Program-made: the position numbers and the translations under genes
Origin: Amycolatopsis keratiniphila subsp. keratiniphila
Lineage (GTDB): Bacteria; Actinomycetota; Actinomycetes; Mycobacteriales; Pseudonocardiaceae
Direction of reading: 5' to 3'
Assembly: GCF_001620365.2 (NCBI RefSeq)
Contig: NZ_LQMT02000036.1
Span: 1-64,000, forward strand
Length of the DNA stretch: 64,000 nucleotides
The notes under the pieces: generated by a model
Told to the model about the DNA's origin: nothing
Databases searched by the model: none
The model's input: the letters and a program-made list of their open reading frames with translations, nothing else
Part shown: positions 1-8,666 of the stretch, piece after piece
Layout: each line of letters starts with the position of its first letter
Numbering within the stretch: the stretch's first letter is position 1

Positions 1-57
1 CGCACTCGGCGGCCACCCACCCGCCAGCCGCGTTCCCAACCTCTCAGGTCAGTACAC

Positions 58-226
58 CTAGGCCGTGTCCTGCAAGTCATGTTCGCGGTCTTCGCGCCCA
101 GGCGGTCCCTGACGGCACGGGCGGGCTCGGCCGAGTACGACCCCGGTACGAGGCCGATCCGCCCGCACCGCCAGGAACCACCTGGATCACGAAGCCCATC
201 GAACAGCCTTACAGGACACGGCCTAG
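58..226. mobile_element. MITE-like non-autonomous IS element with CTAG target duplication
   Basis: Two near-identical inverted termini face each other: GCCGTGTCCTGCAA at 62-75 and its reverse complement TTACAGGACACGGC at 209-222 (one mismatch). Each is bordered on the outside by CTAG (58-61 and 223-226), as expected for a 4-bp target duplication of the kind some IS5-family elements make. The 161-bp interior has no transposase. The right-hand CTAG supplies the TAG stop codon of the neighbouring alanine dehydrogenase gene. The parent IS family is an inference. Confidence 0.7.
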
Positions 227-1338
227 CCGAGCACGTCGTCGAGCGAAACGGAGTCGATTCCCAGTGCCTCACCGACCGGCGCGGAGGTCAGCCTGCCGTC
301 CACCGTGCTGACGCCGCCGCGCAGCTCCGGGCACCGCGCGACGGCGCCGGACAGGCCGTGGTTCGCCAGCTCCAGCGCGTAGGGCAGCGTGACGTTCGTC
401 AGCGCGTACGTCGAGGTGTGCGGGACGGCGCCGGGCATGTTGGCGACGCAGTAGAACACCGAGTCGTGCACCTGGAACGTCGGCTCGGCGTGCGTCGTCG
501 GCCGGGTGTCCTCGAAACAGCCACCCTGGTCGACGGAGATGTCGACGAGCACGCTGCCCGGCTTCATCCGGGACACGAGATCGTTCGACACCAGGCTCGG
601 CGCCTTGGCACCGGGCACGAGGACCGCGCCGATCACGAGGTCGGCTTCGAGCACGGCCTCTTCGATCGAGTACGCGTTGGCCGCGGCGGTGCGGATCCGC
701 CCCTGGTACATCCGGTCGGCGGCACGGAGCTTGTCGACGTTCTTGTCGAACAGGACGACGTCGGCCCAGGTCCCGGCCGCGCCGGCGACCGCGTTCATCC
801 CCGCGACACCGGCGCCGAGGACGACCACCCGCGCCGGGGCCACCCCGGAGACGCCGCCGATGAGCACCCCGCGCCCGCCGTTCGCCCGCATGAGCGTCTG
901 CGCGCCGACCTGCGGGGCCAGCCGCCCGGCGACCTCGCTCATCGGGAACAGCAGGGGCAGCGATCCGTTCGGCAGCTGCACCGTCTCGTAGGCCACCGAC
1001 GTCGTGCCCGCGTCCAGCAGCGCCCGCGTGCACGGCTCGCTCGCGGCGAGGTGCAGGTAGGTGAACAGCAGCTGATCGCGGCGCAGGCGGTGGTACTCCT
1101 CGGCGATCGGCTCCTTGACCTTGAGCACGAGGTCTCCGGTCGCCCAGACGTCGTCGGCGCTGTCGAGCACCTTCGCGCCGGCGGCGGCGTAGTCCTCGTC
1201 GCGCACGGAGGACCCTTCCCCCGCTCCGCGCTCGACGAACACCTCGTGCCCGGCCGAAGTGAACTCGTGTACGCCCGCGGGCGTCACCGCGACCCGGTAC
1301 TCGTGGTTCTTGACTTCACGAGGGACACCGATCTTCAT
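223..1338 (-). CDS. ald: alanine dehydrogenase
   Basis: NAD-dependent alanine dehydrogenase (L-alanine to pyruvate plus ammonia and back), cytosolic, 371 residues, the usual family length. Residues matching the known active site are visible: Lys75 (in LKVKEP), His96 (YLHLA) and Asp270 (SVDQGG). The nucleotide-binding motif GAGVAG is at 175-180. The start is the ATG at 1338, giving [10 protein letters not shown], behind a GGGAG/GTGAG ribosome-binding site. An upstream in-frame start would add 16 residues not seen in the family. The stop codon lies inside the CTAG duplication of the adjacent MITE, but protein length is unaffected. It stands alone and no neighbouring regulator is evident. Confidence 0.96.
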   Translation of the reverse strand: MKIGVPREVKNHEYRVAVTPAGVHEFTSAGHEVFVERGAGEGSSVRDEDYAAAGAKVLDSADDVWATGDLVLKVKEPIAEEYHRLRRDQLLFTYLHLAASEPCTRALLDAGTTSVAYETVQLPNGSLPLLFPMSEVAGRLAPQVGAQTLMRANGGRGVLIGGVSGVAPARVVVLGAGVAGMNAVAGAAGTWADVVLFDKNVDKLRAADRMYQGRIRTAAANAYSIEEAVLEADLVIGAVLVPGAKAPSLVSNDLVSRMKPGSVLVDISVDQGGCFEDTRPTTHAEPTFQVHDSVFYCVANMPGAVPHTSTYALTNVTLPYALELANHGLSGAVARCPELRGGVSTVDGRLTSAPVGEALGIDSVSLDDVLG

Positions 1339-1673
1339 CTCACGCTCCCGTCTGTTCCAAAGGCAGTGACGCTGAGCGTGCGGCACGGCTGGAACGGCCA
1401 GAAGTGCCAGAACCCGCGCGTTCGACGGGTCCAGTTCGCCGGTCGACTGTCCGTGAAAGCCTCACCACGGGCCGTCGTAGATCATGACCTGCTCGCGACA
1501 CGTCTCTGACTCAGACCCGCCGAGCCGGAGCCGAAGGGGACTTTCCCCGCATCGGACGCGACGAAAGCCACCTTCACAACACAAGAGGTCCTTCACCGCT
1601 CATAGCGTCGGGCTATGACGTCTTCGCCAAGCGACGGCTACCGCCACGCCGAGACCGGATCCACAATGGACTC
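1339..1673. other. intergenic region between ald and the TauE permease
   Basis: About 335 bp with no supportable gene. It must hold the promoters of the divergent ald and permease genes, but no clear -35/-10 pair can be chosen by eye. Short GAAAGCCACCTTCAC-type fragments near 1564-1600 resemble pieces of the palindrome families found elsewhere in the window. Confidence 0.5.
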
Positions 1674-2384
1674 GTGGGAACCCTGGCCATGACCTCGCTC
1701 GCGGCGGCGGCCGGGGTGGTCGCCCAGCGCCTTTCCGGGATGGGGCTTTCCCTGCTGTGCGTACCGTTCCTGGCGCTAGCGCTGGGCCCGCTCGACGCCG
1801 TCCGGCTCACCCTGCTGCTCGGCTTCCCGGTCTATCTCGCGGTCGCGATCACCCACTGGCGGGCGATCAGGTGGACGCAGGTCGCGTGGCTTACGGTGCC
1901 CGCGGTGGTGTTCACGCCGATCGTCGCGCTCGTGGTCCGCGGTGTCCCCACGCGGCCGCTGCTGCTCGCCGCGGGCGGCTGCTGTGTCCTCGCCGTCGGC
2001 GTGCTGGCGAGTGGCATCACCAGCAGACGGCTGGCCGGCCGGACGGGCGCCGTCGGCGCGGGCGTGCTGAGCGCGGCGATGAACTCCGTCGCCGGGCTCT
2101 CGGGCCCCGCCGTGGCGGTGTACGGGGCGAGCGCGGGCTGGGGCGCGGACGAGACGCGCGGGACGCTGTCGATCTACTTCTTCCTCCTCGGCCTGGTCGC
2201 GTTGCCCAGCCTCGGCTGGGTGGAGGTGCCCGCGAGCGTGCTCCTCGCGGTCGCGCTCGCCGCACTCGCTGGCGATCTTCTGGGCCGAGTGCTGAGCCGC
2301 CGGGTCGGTGAACGGTCCGTCCGCTGGTCCGTTCTGCTGCTTTCGGCGGCGGGCGGTGCGCTGACGCTGGCGCACGCGGCCTGA
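1674..2384 (+). CDS. TauE/SafE family sulfite exporter-like permease
   Basis: Integral membrane protein of 236 residues, almost entirely hydrophobic, with about seven to eight predicted helices. The two-part layout is typical of TauE/SafE (formerly DUF81) permeases: a small-residue-rich N-terminal half and a second half beginning near GAVGAGVLSAAMNSVAG, the family's second repeat. These proteins export anions such as sulfite or organosulfonates; the substrate here is unknown. The GTG at 1674 was taken as start; the ATG at 1689 is an alternative and no strong ribosome-binding site separates them. It is monocistronic and faces the minus-strand nicotinate operon across palindromes. Confidence 0.8.
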   Translation: MGTLAMTSLAAAAGVVAQRLSGMGLSLLCVPFLALALGPLDAVRLTLLLGFPVYLAVAITHWRAIRWTQVAWLTVPAVVFTPIVALVVRGVPTRPLLLAAGGCCVLAVGVLASGITSRRLAGRTGAVGAGVLSAAMNSVAGLSGPAVAVYGASAGWGADETRGTLSIYFFLLGLVALPSLGWVEVPASVLLAVALAALAGDLLGRVLSRRVGERSVRWSVLLLSAAGGALTLAHAA

Positions 2385-2404
2385 GGCTCGGCTCGGACCC
2401 ACCC

Positions 2405-2457
2405 GTTGCGAAAGCCACTTTCGCAACCTTCAACGTTGCGAAAGTGGCTTTCGCAAC
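2405..2457. repeat. 53-bp double-hairpin palindrome (family A)
   Basis: Arms of 23 bp at 2405-2427 and 2435-2457 are perfect reverse complements separated by the spacer CTTCAAC. Each arm is itself a hairpin: GTTGCGAAAG, then CCA or TGG, then CTTTCGCAAC. It sits between convergent genes, so a bidirectional terminator role is possible, though there is no U-tract. An identical copy is at 28153-28205 and variants at 37523 and 52566. Confidence 0.9.
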
Positions 2458-2497
2458 CACGCTCGGCCGGGGAGCCACTCACGACAATCGCTGACAT

Positions 2498-2548
2498 CCG
2501 TGAAGGGCCCCTTCACTACCCTCAGGGTAGGCAAGGAGGCCTTCACGG
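2498..2548. repeat. composite palindrome of the GTGAAGG type (family B)
   Basis: Outer arms CCGTGAAGG (2498-2506) and CCTTCACGG (2540-2548) enclose two smaller palindromes, GTGAAGGGCCCCTTCAC at 2500-2516 and TACCCTCAGGGTA at 2517-2529. Related modules recur at 28087-28145, 44278-44326 and 44380-44430. Confidence 0.8.
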
Positions 2549-2584
2549 ACACCGTCGGCCAGGGAACTGCCGGGTCCCGTTGGT

Positions 2585-2626
2585 CGTGAGTGGCGATTCG
2601 GCTTAGAAGCCGAATCGCCACTCACG
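2585..2626. repeat. perfect 20-bp inverted repeat
   Basis: CGTGAGTGGCGATTCGGCTT at 2585-2604 and its perfect reverse complement at 2607-2626, separated by AG. It lies in the gap between convergent genes. A half copy (CCGAATCGCCCACTCAC) appears near 2746. No gene is supportable from 2627 to 2812. Confidence 0.9.
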
Positions 2627-2812
2627 AGACCAGACCCACTCGGTACCGCCGGGTGCTGGGCTTGGCCGACGTCGCCTCCAGCCCCAGGCCCCACAGAACG
2701 GCGGCCGGAAGCCAGTAGGCACCTAAGACACCCTCGGCTAGAACCCGAATCGCCCACTCACAACCAACGGGACCGCGCACCATCCATTGCGAAAATGGCT
2801 TTCATAACCCAC

Positions 2813-4282
2813 TCACAACAGTTTTCGCAACGCTTCTCGCAATGCGGCCAGTGCGGCCTCGGGCTCATCCCAGAAGATCATGTGCCCCGCCTTCGGGATC
2901 TCGACGAACTCGGCCGACGGATTGCGCTCGGCGGCCTCAGCCGCACCGGCGGCCGTGACGACCGGGCTCGCGCCGCCGTACAGGAAGTACGTCGGCGCGG
3001 GCACCTTCGGCCAGTCTTCGAAGAAGTCCTCGGATTCGAACCCGCCGTGCGTGGCGACGATCGCGCCGCGGGAACACGAAGACAGCCAGCGAGCCCGCAG
3101 TTCCTGCTCCCGGCGCGGCCATCGCGGCCACGATCGGGACACCTCGTCGGCGTCGGTCCCCCGGCGGGCCTGGTCGAGTTGCCCGAGGAAGGCGTCGAGT
3201 GTGGTCGGATACGGCGCCCGCCCGGGGCCGCTCAGCGGCGGATCCGCCAGCACCGTGCCCCGAAATGGCCGCGTGGTGGCGGCACGGGCGGCGATCCTCG
3301 CGCCCATCGAGTGTCCGAAAAGGATCGGATCGCGCAGCCCGAGTCCGTCCACGACCGCGTCGACGTCCGCGGCGTAGCTCGCCAGGTCGTACTCCGCCCC
3401 GTCATCCGACAACCCGCGGCCGCGGACGTCGAGCACGAGCGGGCGCACGAGATCGGTGAGTTCCCGTGCCACGAAGTCCATCGTGACCGCCGGGCTGGTG
3501 ATCCCTGGCAGCACGAGCACCGGGACACCGTCGGCGGGACCGTAGTCGAGGACGTGCAGCCGGACCGCACCCGACGTCACCCAGCGGCTGGTCGCCGGAA
3601 TGTCGCCGAGATCCGCCAACGCGGGTTGCCCGAGCGTGCGGCGATCCAGATCCGCGAGATACGTCAGGGCCTCGTCGAGTCCGACGACGTCCGCGTATTT
3701 CGCTTGCAGGTCGAACAAAGCGGCATCGTGGGGCCCGGCGGCGCGGTCACCGCAGGCTTCCCGGACGACGAGCGTGTCGAAACCGGACTGGACGGCGTCG
3801 ACGGCGGTCGCGCGGACACATCCCGAAGTCGTCGCGCCGCAGACGACGACGGTGTCCGTGCCCAGACTCGTGAGGAGCGCGGCCAGCGAGGTCCCGTGGA
3901 AGGCCGACGCGCCCTTCTTCAGGATGAGATGGTCGCCCTCGCGCTGGTCGAGCCGTGGGTCGAGGGCGACCGCTTCGCTGCCTTCGCGAAGTGCCCGCAT
4001 CCCGGGTGCTTTCCGGAGCCACGCCACGGCGTCACCGTCCGCCTCGGCCGGTGTGTAACTGATCGCGGTGTAGATCACCGGCACACCCTGTCGCCGTGCT
4101 TCGGCGACGAGGGTGGTGGTCGCGGTGACTTCGGCGGTGAGGTCGGCACCGGACGGGAACGCGGGCTCGGTGAAGCCCCGCGTCAGGTCGACCACGACCA
4201 GTGCCGGACGCGATCCGTGCGGCACGCTCGCCCCGAAACCGGCTCGGTCGTACACGCTGTCGAGGCTTTCATCGACGGCCAC
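2813..4282 (-). CDS. fused maleamate amidohydrolase / N-formylmaleamate deformylase (NicF-NicD fusion)
   Basis: 489 residues with two catalytic domains. Residues 25-210 form an isochorismatase-like (N-carbamoylsarcosine amidase type) amidohydrolase with a Cys-Asp-Lys triad visible as Asp32 (VVVDLTRGF), Lys122/123 and Cys155 (TTSGCVRA). Residues 235-489 form an alpha/beta hydrolase with nucleophile Ser325 (FGHSMGAR) and His467 (AGHMIFW). By family and context these match NicF (maleamate to maleate plus ammonia) and NicD (N-formylmaleamate to maleamate plus formate), consecutive steps of 2,5-dihydroxypyridine degradation that are separate proteins in Pseudomonas. The GTG start overlaps the coxG-like stop by 14 nt. 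It is the last gene of the operon. Confidence 0.85.
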   Translation of the reverse strand: MAVDESLDSVYDRAGFGASVPHGSRPALVVVDLTRGFTEPAFPSGADLTAEVTATTTLVAEARRQGVPVIYTAISYTPAEADGDAVAWLRKAPGMRALREGSEAVALDPRLDQREGDHLILKKGASAFHGTSLAALLTSLGTDTVVVCGATTSGCVRATAVDAVQSGFDTLVVREACGDRAAGPHDAALFDLQAKYADVVGLDEALTYLADLDRRTLGQPALADLGDIPATSRWVTSGAVRLHVLDYGPADGVPVLVLPGITSPAVTMDFVARELTDLVRPLVLDVRGRGLSDDGAEYDLASYAADVDAVVDGLGLRDPILFGHSMGARIAARAATTRPFRGTVLADPPLSGPGRAPYPTTLDAFLGQLDQARRGTDADEVSRSWPRWPRREQELRARWLSSCSRGAIVATHGGFESEDFFEDWPKVPAPTYFLYGGASPVVTAAGAAEAAERNPSAEFVEIPKAGHMIFWDEPEAALAALREALRKLL

Positions 4283-4904
4283 GCTGCAACTCCTTGATCA
4301 GTTTGTCCTGGGTGCGGATCCGGCCCAGCAGCCAGCCCTGGAACAGCCCGAGCGCCGCGGCTGCCGCGATCACGCCGTAGCGTTTGACACCCTCCGGAAG
4401 CACCATGGCGAGCCCGTCGACGGCTTCCGGCCCAGGAGCGGCGCTTGTGGCCGCGACGGGCCCCGCTCGAAGCTGGTCCGCGAGATTGCGGGCGAATTGG
4501 TCGAGCAGCCGGGTAGAGACGGCGCCGATCGCGCCCTTGCCGAATTGGGCGAGCTTGCCGCGGATCGACAGATCGGTGCGCAGCTCGATGGTGGCGCCGC
4601 CGGGTGCCTCGCGCACGGTCAGCGTCACGTCGGCCTCGGCGTCGCCGTTGCCGTGGGCGTCCGCTCCCCTGGCCACCAGCCGCAGGCTGCGGTCGGCCTC
4701 GGTGACGTCGGTGAACCGCACGGTGCCCGAGTAGGCGGCGGTGATCGGGCCGACCTTGACCTTCACGCGGCCGAGATAGGCGTCGTCCTGCCGTCCGTCG
4801 AGGGTCGCGCCGGGCAGACAGCCCGCGACCCGCTCGACGTCGTTGATCAAGGCGAAGACCTCGTCGGGTCCGGCCGGTACGGACAGCTGGTTTTCCAGGA
4901 TCAC
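4269..4904 (-). CDS. CoxG/SRPBCC family protein
   Basis: 211 residues. Residues 1-150 are an SRPBCC (CoxG-type) fold starting LENQLSVPAGPDEVFALI, with the family's CLPGA motif near residue 30. The C-terminus has a hydrophobic helix (YGVIAAAAALGLFQGWLLG) followed by a basic tail, so the protein is probably membrane-anchored. CoxG proteins accompany molybdenum hydroxylases and are thought to help in their maturation or membrane recruitment. The GTG start at 4904 overlaps the stop of the upstream FeS gene (GTGA), indicating translational coupling. Confidence 0.85.
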   Translation of the reverse strand: MILENQLSVPAGPDEVFALINDVERVAGCLPGATLDGRQDDAYLGRVKVKVGPITAAYSGTVRFTDVTEADRSLRLVARGADAHGNGDAEADVTLTVREAPGGATIELRTDLSIRGKLAQFGKGAIGAVSTRLLDQFARNLADQLRAGPVAATSAAPGPEAVDGLAMVLPEGVKRYGVIAAAAALGLFQGWLLGRIRTQDKLIKELQRGRR

Positions 4905-5401
4905 GCTGTCGCCTCCTTCTGCTTGGCGTGGCATCGACGGGTCGCGGTCGCCTCGATCGCGTCCACGACCGTCTGGTAACCGGTGCAGCGGCACAGATTC
5001 GCCGAGACGGCCTCGCGGATCTCCTCGCGGCCCGCGTCCGGCCGCTGGGCCAGGAAACCTTCGGCCAGCATGAGGAATCCGGGGGTGCAGAAGCCGCACT
5101 GCAGGCCGTGGTGCTCGCTGAAAGACCGCTGCAGATCGGAAAGTTCGCCGTCCCGGCTCAACGACTCGACCGTGCGGATCTCCGCCGCCTCCGCCTGGAC
5201 GGCGAACATCAGGCACGCCCGCACCGGTTCGCCGTCGACGAGGACGGTGCAGGCGCCGCACACCCCGTGCTCGCAGCCGACGTGGGTGCCGGTGAGCCCG
5301 AGGTCGTGCCGCAGCACGTCGAGCAGGGTCTTGCGCGGCTCGACGAGGGCCTCGTGCGGCTCGCCGTTGACGTTCAGGACGATCAGATGCCGGTCGCTCA
5401 T
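4901..5401 (-). CDS. molybdenum hydroxylase, [2Fe-2S] subunit (probable nicotinate dehydrogenase)
   Basis: 166 residues, the normal length for the small subunit of xanthine dehydrogenase-family enzymes. The plant-type [2Fe-2S] motif CEHGVCGAC is followed by a later Cys, and the C-terminal domain carries the second cluster in CGFC and CRCTG. It transfers electrons from the molybdenum cofactor to FAD. The start at 5401 overlaps the stop of the Mo subunit (ATGA). The flanking nic genes make nicotinate the most likely substrate, by inference. Confidence 0.93.
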   Translation of the reverse strand: MSDRHLIVLNVNGEPHEALVEPRKTLLDVLRHDLGLTGTHVGCEHGVCGACTVLVDGEPVRACLMFAVQAEAAEIRTVESLSRDGELSDLQRSFSEHHGLQCGFCTPGFLMLAEGFLAQRPDAGREEIREAVSANLCRCTGYQTVVDAIEATATRRCHAKQKEATA

Positions 5402-7803
5402 GATGGAACGCTCATTTCCTTGTGGACCCCCGCGTCGAGCGCGGCGAGCACGGTCTGCGGATGCACCGGGGTCACGTCGAGTTCGACTCCCGTGTGGCGC
5501 AACGCGTCGTTGATCGCGTTCAGCACCGCGGCGGGCGCGCCGATCGTGCCGCCCTCCCCCGCCCCCTTCGCACCGTTTTCCGTGAACGCGCAAGGGGTTT
5601 CGAGATGGGTGACGGTGATGTCGGGGACCTCCGTCGCCGTCGGGACCAGGTAGTCGATGAAGCTCGCGGCCGACGGTTCCCCGTTGCCCGCGTAGGTGAT
5701 CTCCTCGAACAACGCGCCGGCGATGCCCTGCGCGATTCCGCCGCGGCACTGGCCGTCGACGACCTGCGGGTGGATCACCACCCCGCAGTCTTCGACGCAC
5801 GCGTAACGCAGGATCTTGATCTGGCCGGTGCCCGGATCGGCCTCGACGACCACGGCGTGCGTGGCGTTGGAAAAGGTGCCGTCTCCGGGCACGTCGAAGC
5901 TCGCCGTGGCCGTCAAAGTCGGCTCGACGTCCTTGGGCAGCAGGTGACTGCGCAGGTACGCCACATCGGCGATCTCCTCGAACGACGCGCGGCGCTCCGG
6001 ATCGTCGATCTGGACGACACCGCCGTCACCGTCGAGGCGCACGTTGTCGGGGCTCGTTTCGAGCAGGTGCGCGGCGATCTTGCACAGCAGTTCGCCGAGT
6101 TTCCCGGCCGCGAGGGACACCGCCGAGCCACCGATCGTCACCGAGCGGGAGGCGAAAGTCCCCCAGCCGTAGGCGATGCGCTCGGTGTCGCCTTGACGCA
6201 GTTTGACCTGGTCGAGGTGCAGCCCGAGCCGGTCGGCCACGATCTGCGCCAGCGTCGTCTCGTGCGACTGGCCGTGGTTCATGGTCCCGCTGGTGACCAC
6301 GACGGAGCCGGTGGTGTCCATCCGGATCTCGGAGATGTCGAAACCGGGGACCACCGCCATCTTCCGTTTGGCGAAGGCGCCCGAGCCGTATCCGGTCCGC
6401 TCGGAGAAACAGCAGTAGCCGATGCCGATGTGCCTGCCTTCGGCGGCCGCACGGTCCCGGATCTCGTACCAGCCCTCGTCCCGGATCGCCGCCTCGGCGA
6501 GTTCGAGCGATTCGCGGTAGGTGCCGGGGTCGTAGGTGATGGCGTTGACCCCGGTGTACGGGAACTGCGTGATCACGTTGCGCCGCCGGATCTCGACCGG
6601 ATCGAGCCCGAGTTCCCGCGCGGCGCGTTCCATGATCCGCTCGATCGCCATCACGTACTGCGGACGGCTGACCCCGCGATACGGCGCCGTCGGCGCCTTG
6701 TTGCTCGCGATGGCGCGGGCACGGACGCGATACTCGGGCACCTGGTAGACGCTCGGCATCTCGGCCGACGCCATCAGCGGCTCGATCCCCGCCGTGAACG
6801 GGTAGCAGGAGTACGCGCCCATGTCGCAGACGACGTCGACGTCCAGCGCGGTGATCCGCCCGTCCTCGTCGAACGCCGCCAGCGTGCGGTAACGCTGTTC
6901 CCTGGCGAGGAATCCGGCCGTGAGCGCCTCGCGCCGGTCTTCGATCCACTTCACCGGCCGGTTCAGCCGCCGGGCCGCCGCCGCGACGGCGATCTCCTCG
7001 CGGCCGACGACGCATTTCTGGCCGAAGCCACCGCCCATGTCCGGGACGGTGACCCGCACGGTCCGTTCGGGGACCCGCAGCGAGCGGGCCATCGCCGTGC
7101 GCACCTGATGCGGCACCTGCGTGCACATCTGGACGAGCAGCTGGTCGTCGTGGTCGTCCCAGGACGCGACCACTCCCCGGGTTTCGAGCGGGAGCGCGTT
7201 CTGCCGTCCGCTCTTCGTGACGACCTCGACCACCCGGCCGCCGCCCGCACGGGCCGCCTCGAACGCCGCGTCGACCCCGGGTGTGTCGAACATCGACACG
7301 TCGACCAGCACGTTGCCCGGCGCCTCGTCGTGCACGAGCGGAGCGCCCTCGGCGAACGCCGACTCCTCCGACACGATCGCCCCGAGCGGCTCGTAGTCCA
7401 CCACCGCGGCCTCGACACCGTCCTCGGCGCTGTACGGATCGCGGGCGACGACCAGCGCCACCGGCTCGCCGGTGAACCGCACCTTCTCCCTGGCCAGGAT
7501 CGGCATCGCGGTCGGCGAGAACTCCTCGGGCGGGCGGTCGAGCAACGCGACGATGTCACCGAGTGCCAGGTCTTCCGCCGTATACGCGGCGACGACGCCA
7601 TCGACCGCCAGAGTCGCCGACAGGTCGATCCCGGCGAGCCTGCCGTGCGCGACCGTCGAACGGACGAAGGCCGCGTGCAGCATTCCGGGCAGCTGGATGT
7701 CGTCGACGAACCGGCCGCGGCCGGTGAGCAGGCGGGGATCCTCGCGCCGGGGCACCGACGCGCCGACCCAGCGGCCCTGGCGCCCGTCGAACCGTGCGGT
7801 CAT
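5398..7803 (-). CDS. molybdenum hydroxylase, large Mo-cofactor subunit (probable nicotinate dehydrogenase)
   Basis: 801 residues with the aldehyde oxidase/xanthine dehydrogenase architecture: an N-terminal a/b hammerhead domain beginning near VPRREDPRLLTGRGRF, then the two molybdopterin-binding domains with DMGGGFGQK and GTMNHGQ. The catalytic glutamate sits in GAGEGGTIGAP near the C-terminus. It probably hydroxylates nicotinate to 6-hydroxynicotinate, feeding NicC in the same operon. The family is clear; the substrate rests on gene context. The ATG at 7803 overlaps the FAD subunit stop by 4 bp. Confidence 0.92.
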   Translation of the reverse strand: MTARFDGRQGRWVGASVPRREDPRLLTGRGRFVDDIQLPGMLHAAFVRSTVAHGRLAGIDLSATLAVDGVVAAYTAEDLALGDIVALLDRPPEEFSPTAMPILAREKVRFTGEPVALVVARDPYSAEDGVEAAVVDYEPLGAIVSEESAFAEGAPLVHDEAPGNVLVDVSMFDTPGVDAAFEAARAGGGRVVEVVTKSGRQNALPLETRGVVASWDDHDDQLLVQMCTQVPHQVRTAMARSLRVPERTVRVTVPDMGGGFGQKCVVGREEIAVAAAARRLNRPVKWIEDRREALTAGFLAREQRYRTLAAFDEDGRITALDVDVVCDMGAYSCYPFTAGIEPLMASAEMPSVYQVPEYRVRARAIASNKAPTAPYRGVSRPQYVMAIERIMERAARELGLDPVEIRRRNVITQFPYTGVNAITYDPGTYRESLELAEAAIRDEGWYEIRDRAAAEGRHIGIGYCCFSERTGYGSGAFAKRKMAVVPGFDISEIRMDTTGSVVVTSGTMNHGQSHETTLAQIVADRLGLHLDQVKLRQGDTERIAYGWGTFASRSVTIGGSAVSLAAGKLGELLCKIAAHLLETSPDNVRLDGDGGVVQIDDPERRASFEEIADVAYLRSHLLPKDVEPTLTATASFDVPGDGTFSNATHAVVVEADPGTGQIKILRYACVEDCGVVIHPQVVDGQCRGGIAQGIAGALFEEITYAGNGEPSAASFIDYLVPTATEVPDITVTHLETPCAFTENGAKGAGEGGTIGAPAAVLNAINDALRHTGVELDVTPVHPQTVLAALDAGVHKEMSVPS

Positions 7804-8666
7804 CGCGTTTCTCCTTTCTCCCAGGCCTCGTGCAGCGCCTGGGTGACGAGCGTTCGCGCCAGCCGTCGGCGGTAGGCAGCGCTGCCCGCCGCGTCGTCGG
7901 GCGGATCGATCGCCGCCGCCGCGGCCGCACCGCACGCGGCGAACAGCTCCGGACCGGGAACGCCGCCGTCGAGCAGCGCCTCGGCCTCGGGCACCCGGAC
8001 GGGCGCGGGGGCCACGCCGCCGAGCACGACCCGGCCCCCGTGCTCCGGGTCGATGCTCACCGCGGCGTCGACGATCGCGAAATCGCCGTGGCGCCGGGCG
8101 AATTCGGTCAGCGCGGCCCGGGGCGACGGACGGGTGAAACGCACCGCCGTCACGACCTCGTCCGGTTCGACGGCTGTGGTGTAGAAGCCATGGAACATCT
8201 CCGCGGCCGGGATCTCCCTGGGGCCGCGCGGGCCTTCGGCGACGATCACCGCGTCGAGCAGCAGGGCGAGCAGGCACCATTCCGCAGTCGCGTCACCGTG
8301 GACGATGCTGCCCGCCACCGTGCCCCGGGACCGGATCGGCAGGTGCCCCACCCACCGCATCGCGCGGGAGAGCACGTCGAAATCCGGTCCCAGCTCGGAG
8401 ATCTCCACCGCCCGATGGGTGACCAGCGCGCCGATCGTGAGGCCGGCCCCGTCACGCCGGACGGAGTCCAGCGCCGGGTCCCGGCGCAACGGTCCCAGAT
8501 CCACCAGCGCCGTGGGGCGGGCGAGCCGGAAGTTCATCATCGGCATCAGGCTCTGGCCGCCGGCGATGAGTTTCGGGTCCTCGCCCGCCGCGGCGAGCTC
8601 GCCGAGCAGGCCGACGGCGTCGGTGACGTCGTGGGCCCGGTGGTACCGGAACGCGGCGGGCTTCAC
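7800..8666 (-). CDS. molybdenum hydroxylase, FAD-binding subunit (probable nicotinate dehydrogenase)
   Basis: 288 residues, the size of CoxM/XdhB-type FAD subunits. The FAD-binding signature LIAGGQSLMPMMNFRLARP is near residue 33, and the RGTVAGSIVHGDATAEW motif near residue 105 is typical of this fold. It would pass electrons from the FeS subunit to an external acceptor. The GTG at 8666 overlaps the transporter stop (GTGA). The order transporter-FAD-Mo-FeS-CoxG supports one co-translated unit. Confidence 0.92.
   Translation of the reverse strand: MKPAAFRYHRAHDVTDAVGLLGELAAAGEDPKLIAGGQSLMPMMNFRLARPTALVDLGPLRRDPALDSVRRDGAGLTIGALVTHRAVEISELGPDFDVLSRAMRWVGHLPIRSRGTVAGSIVHGDATAEWCLLALLLDAVIVAEGPRGPREIPAAEMFHGFYTTAVEPDEVVTAVRFTRPSPRAALTEFARRHGDFAIVDAAVSIDPEHGGRVVLGGVAPAPVRVPEAEALLDGGVPGPELFAACGAAAAAAIDPPDDAAGSAAYRRRLARTLVTQALHEAWEKGETR

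Noticed and set aside
79-1509. Long plus-strand ORF opposite ald
   Set aside because: Antisense shadow of a well-identified gene; composition is Arg/Gly/His-rich with no family features.
2405-2626. CRISPR-like repeats
   Set aside because: The repeats are palindromes scattered singly over the window with no regular spacers and no cas genes.
5422-7875. 817-codon plus-strand ORF
   Set aside because: Antisense to the molybdenum subunit, whose motifs are unmistakable.
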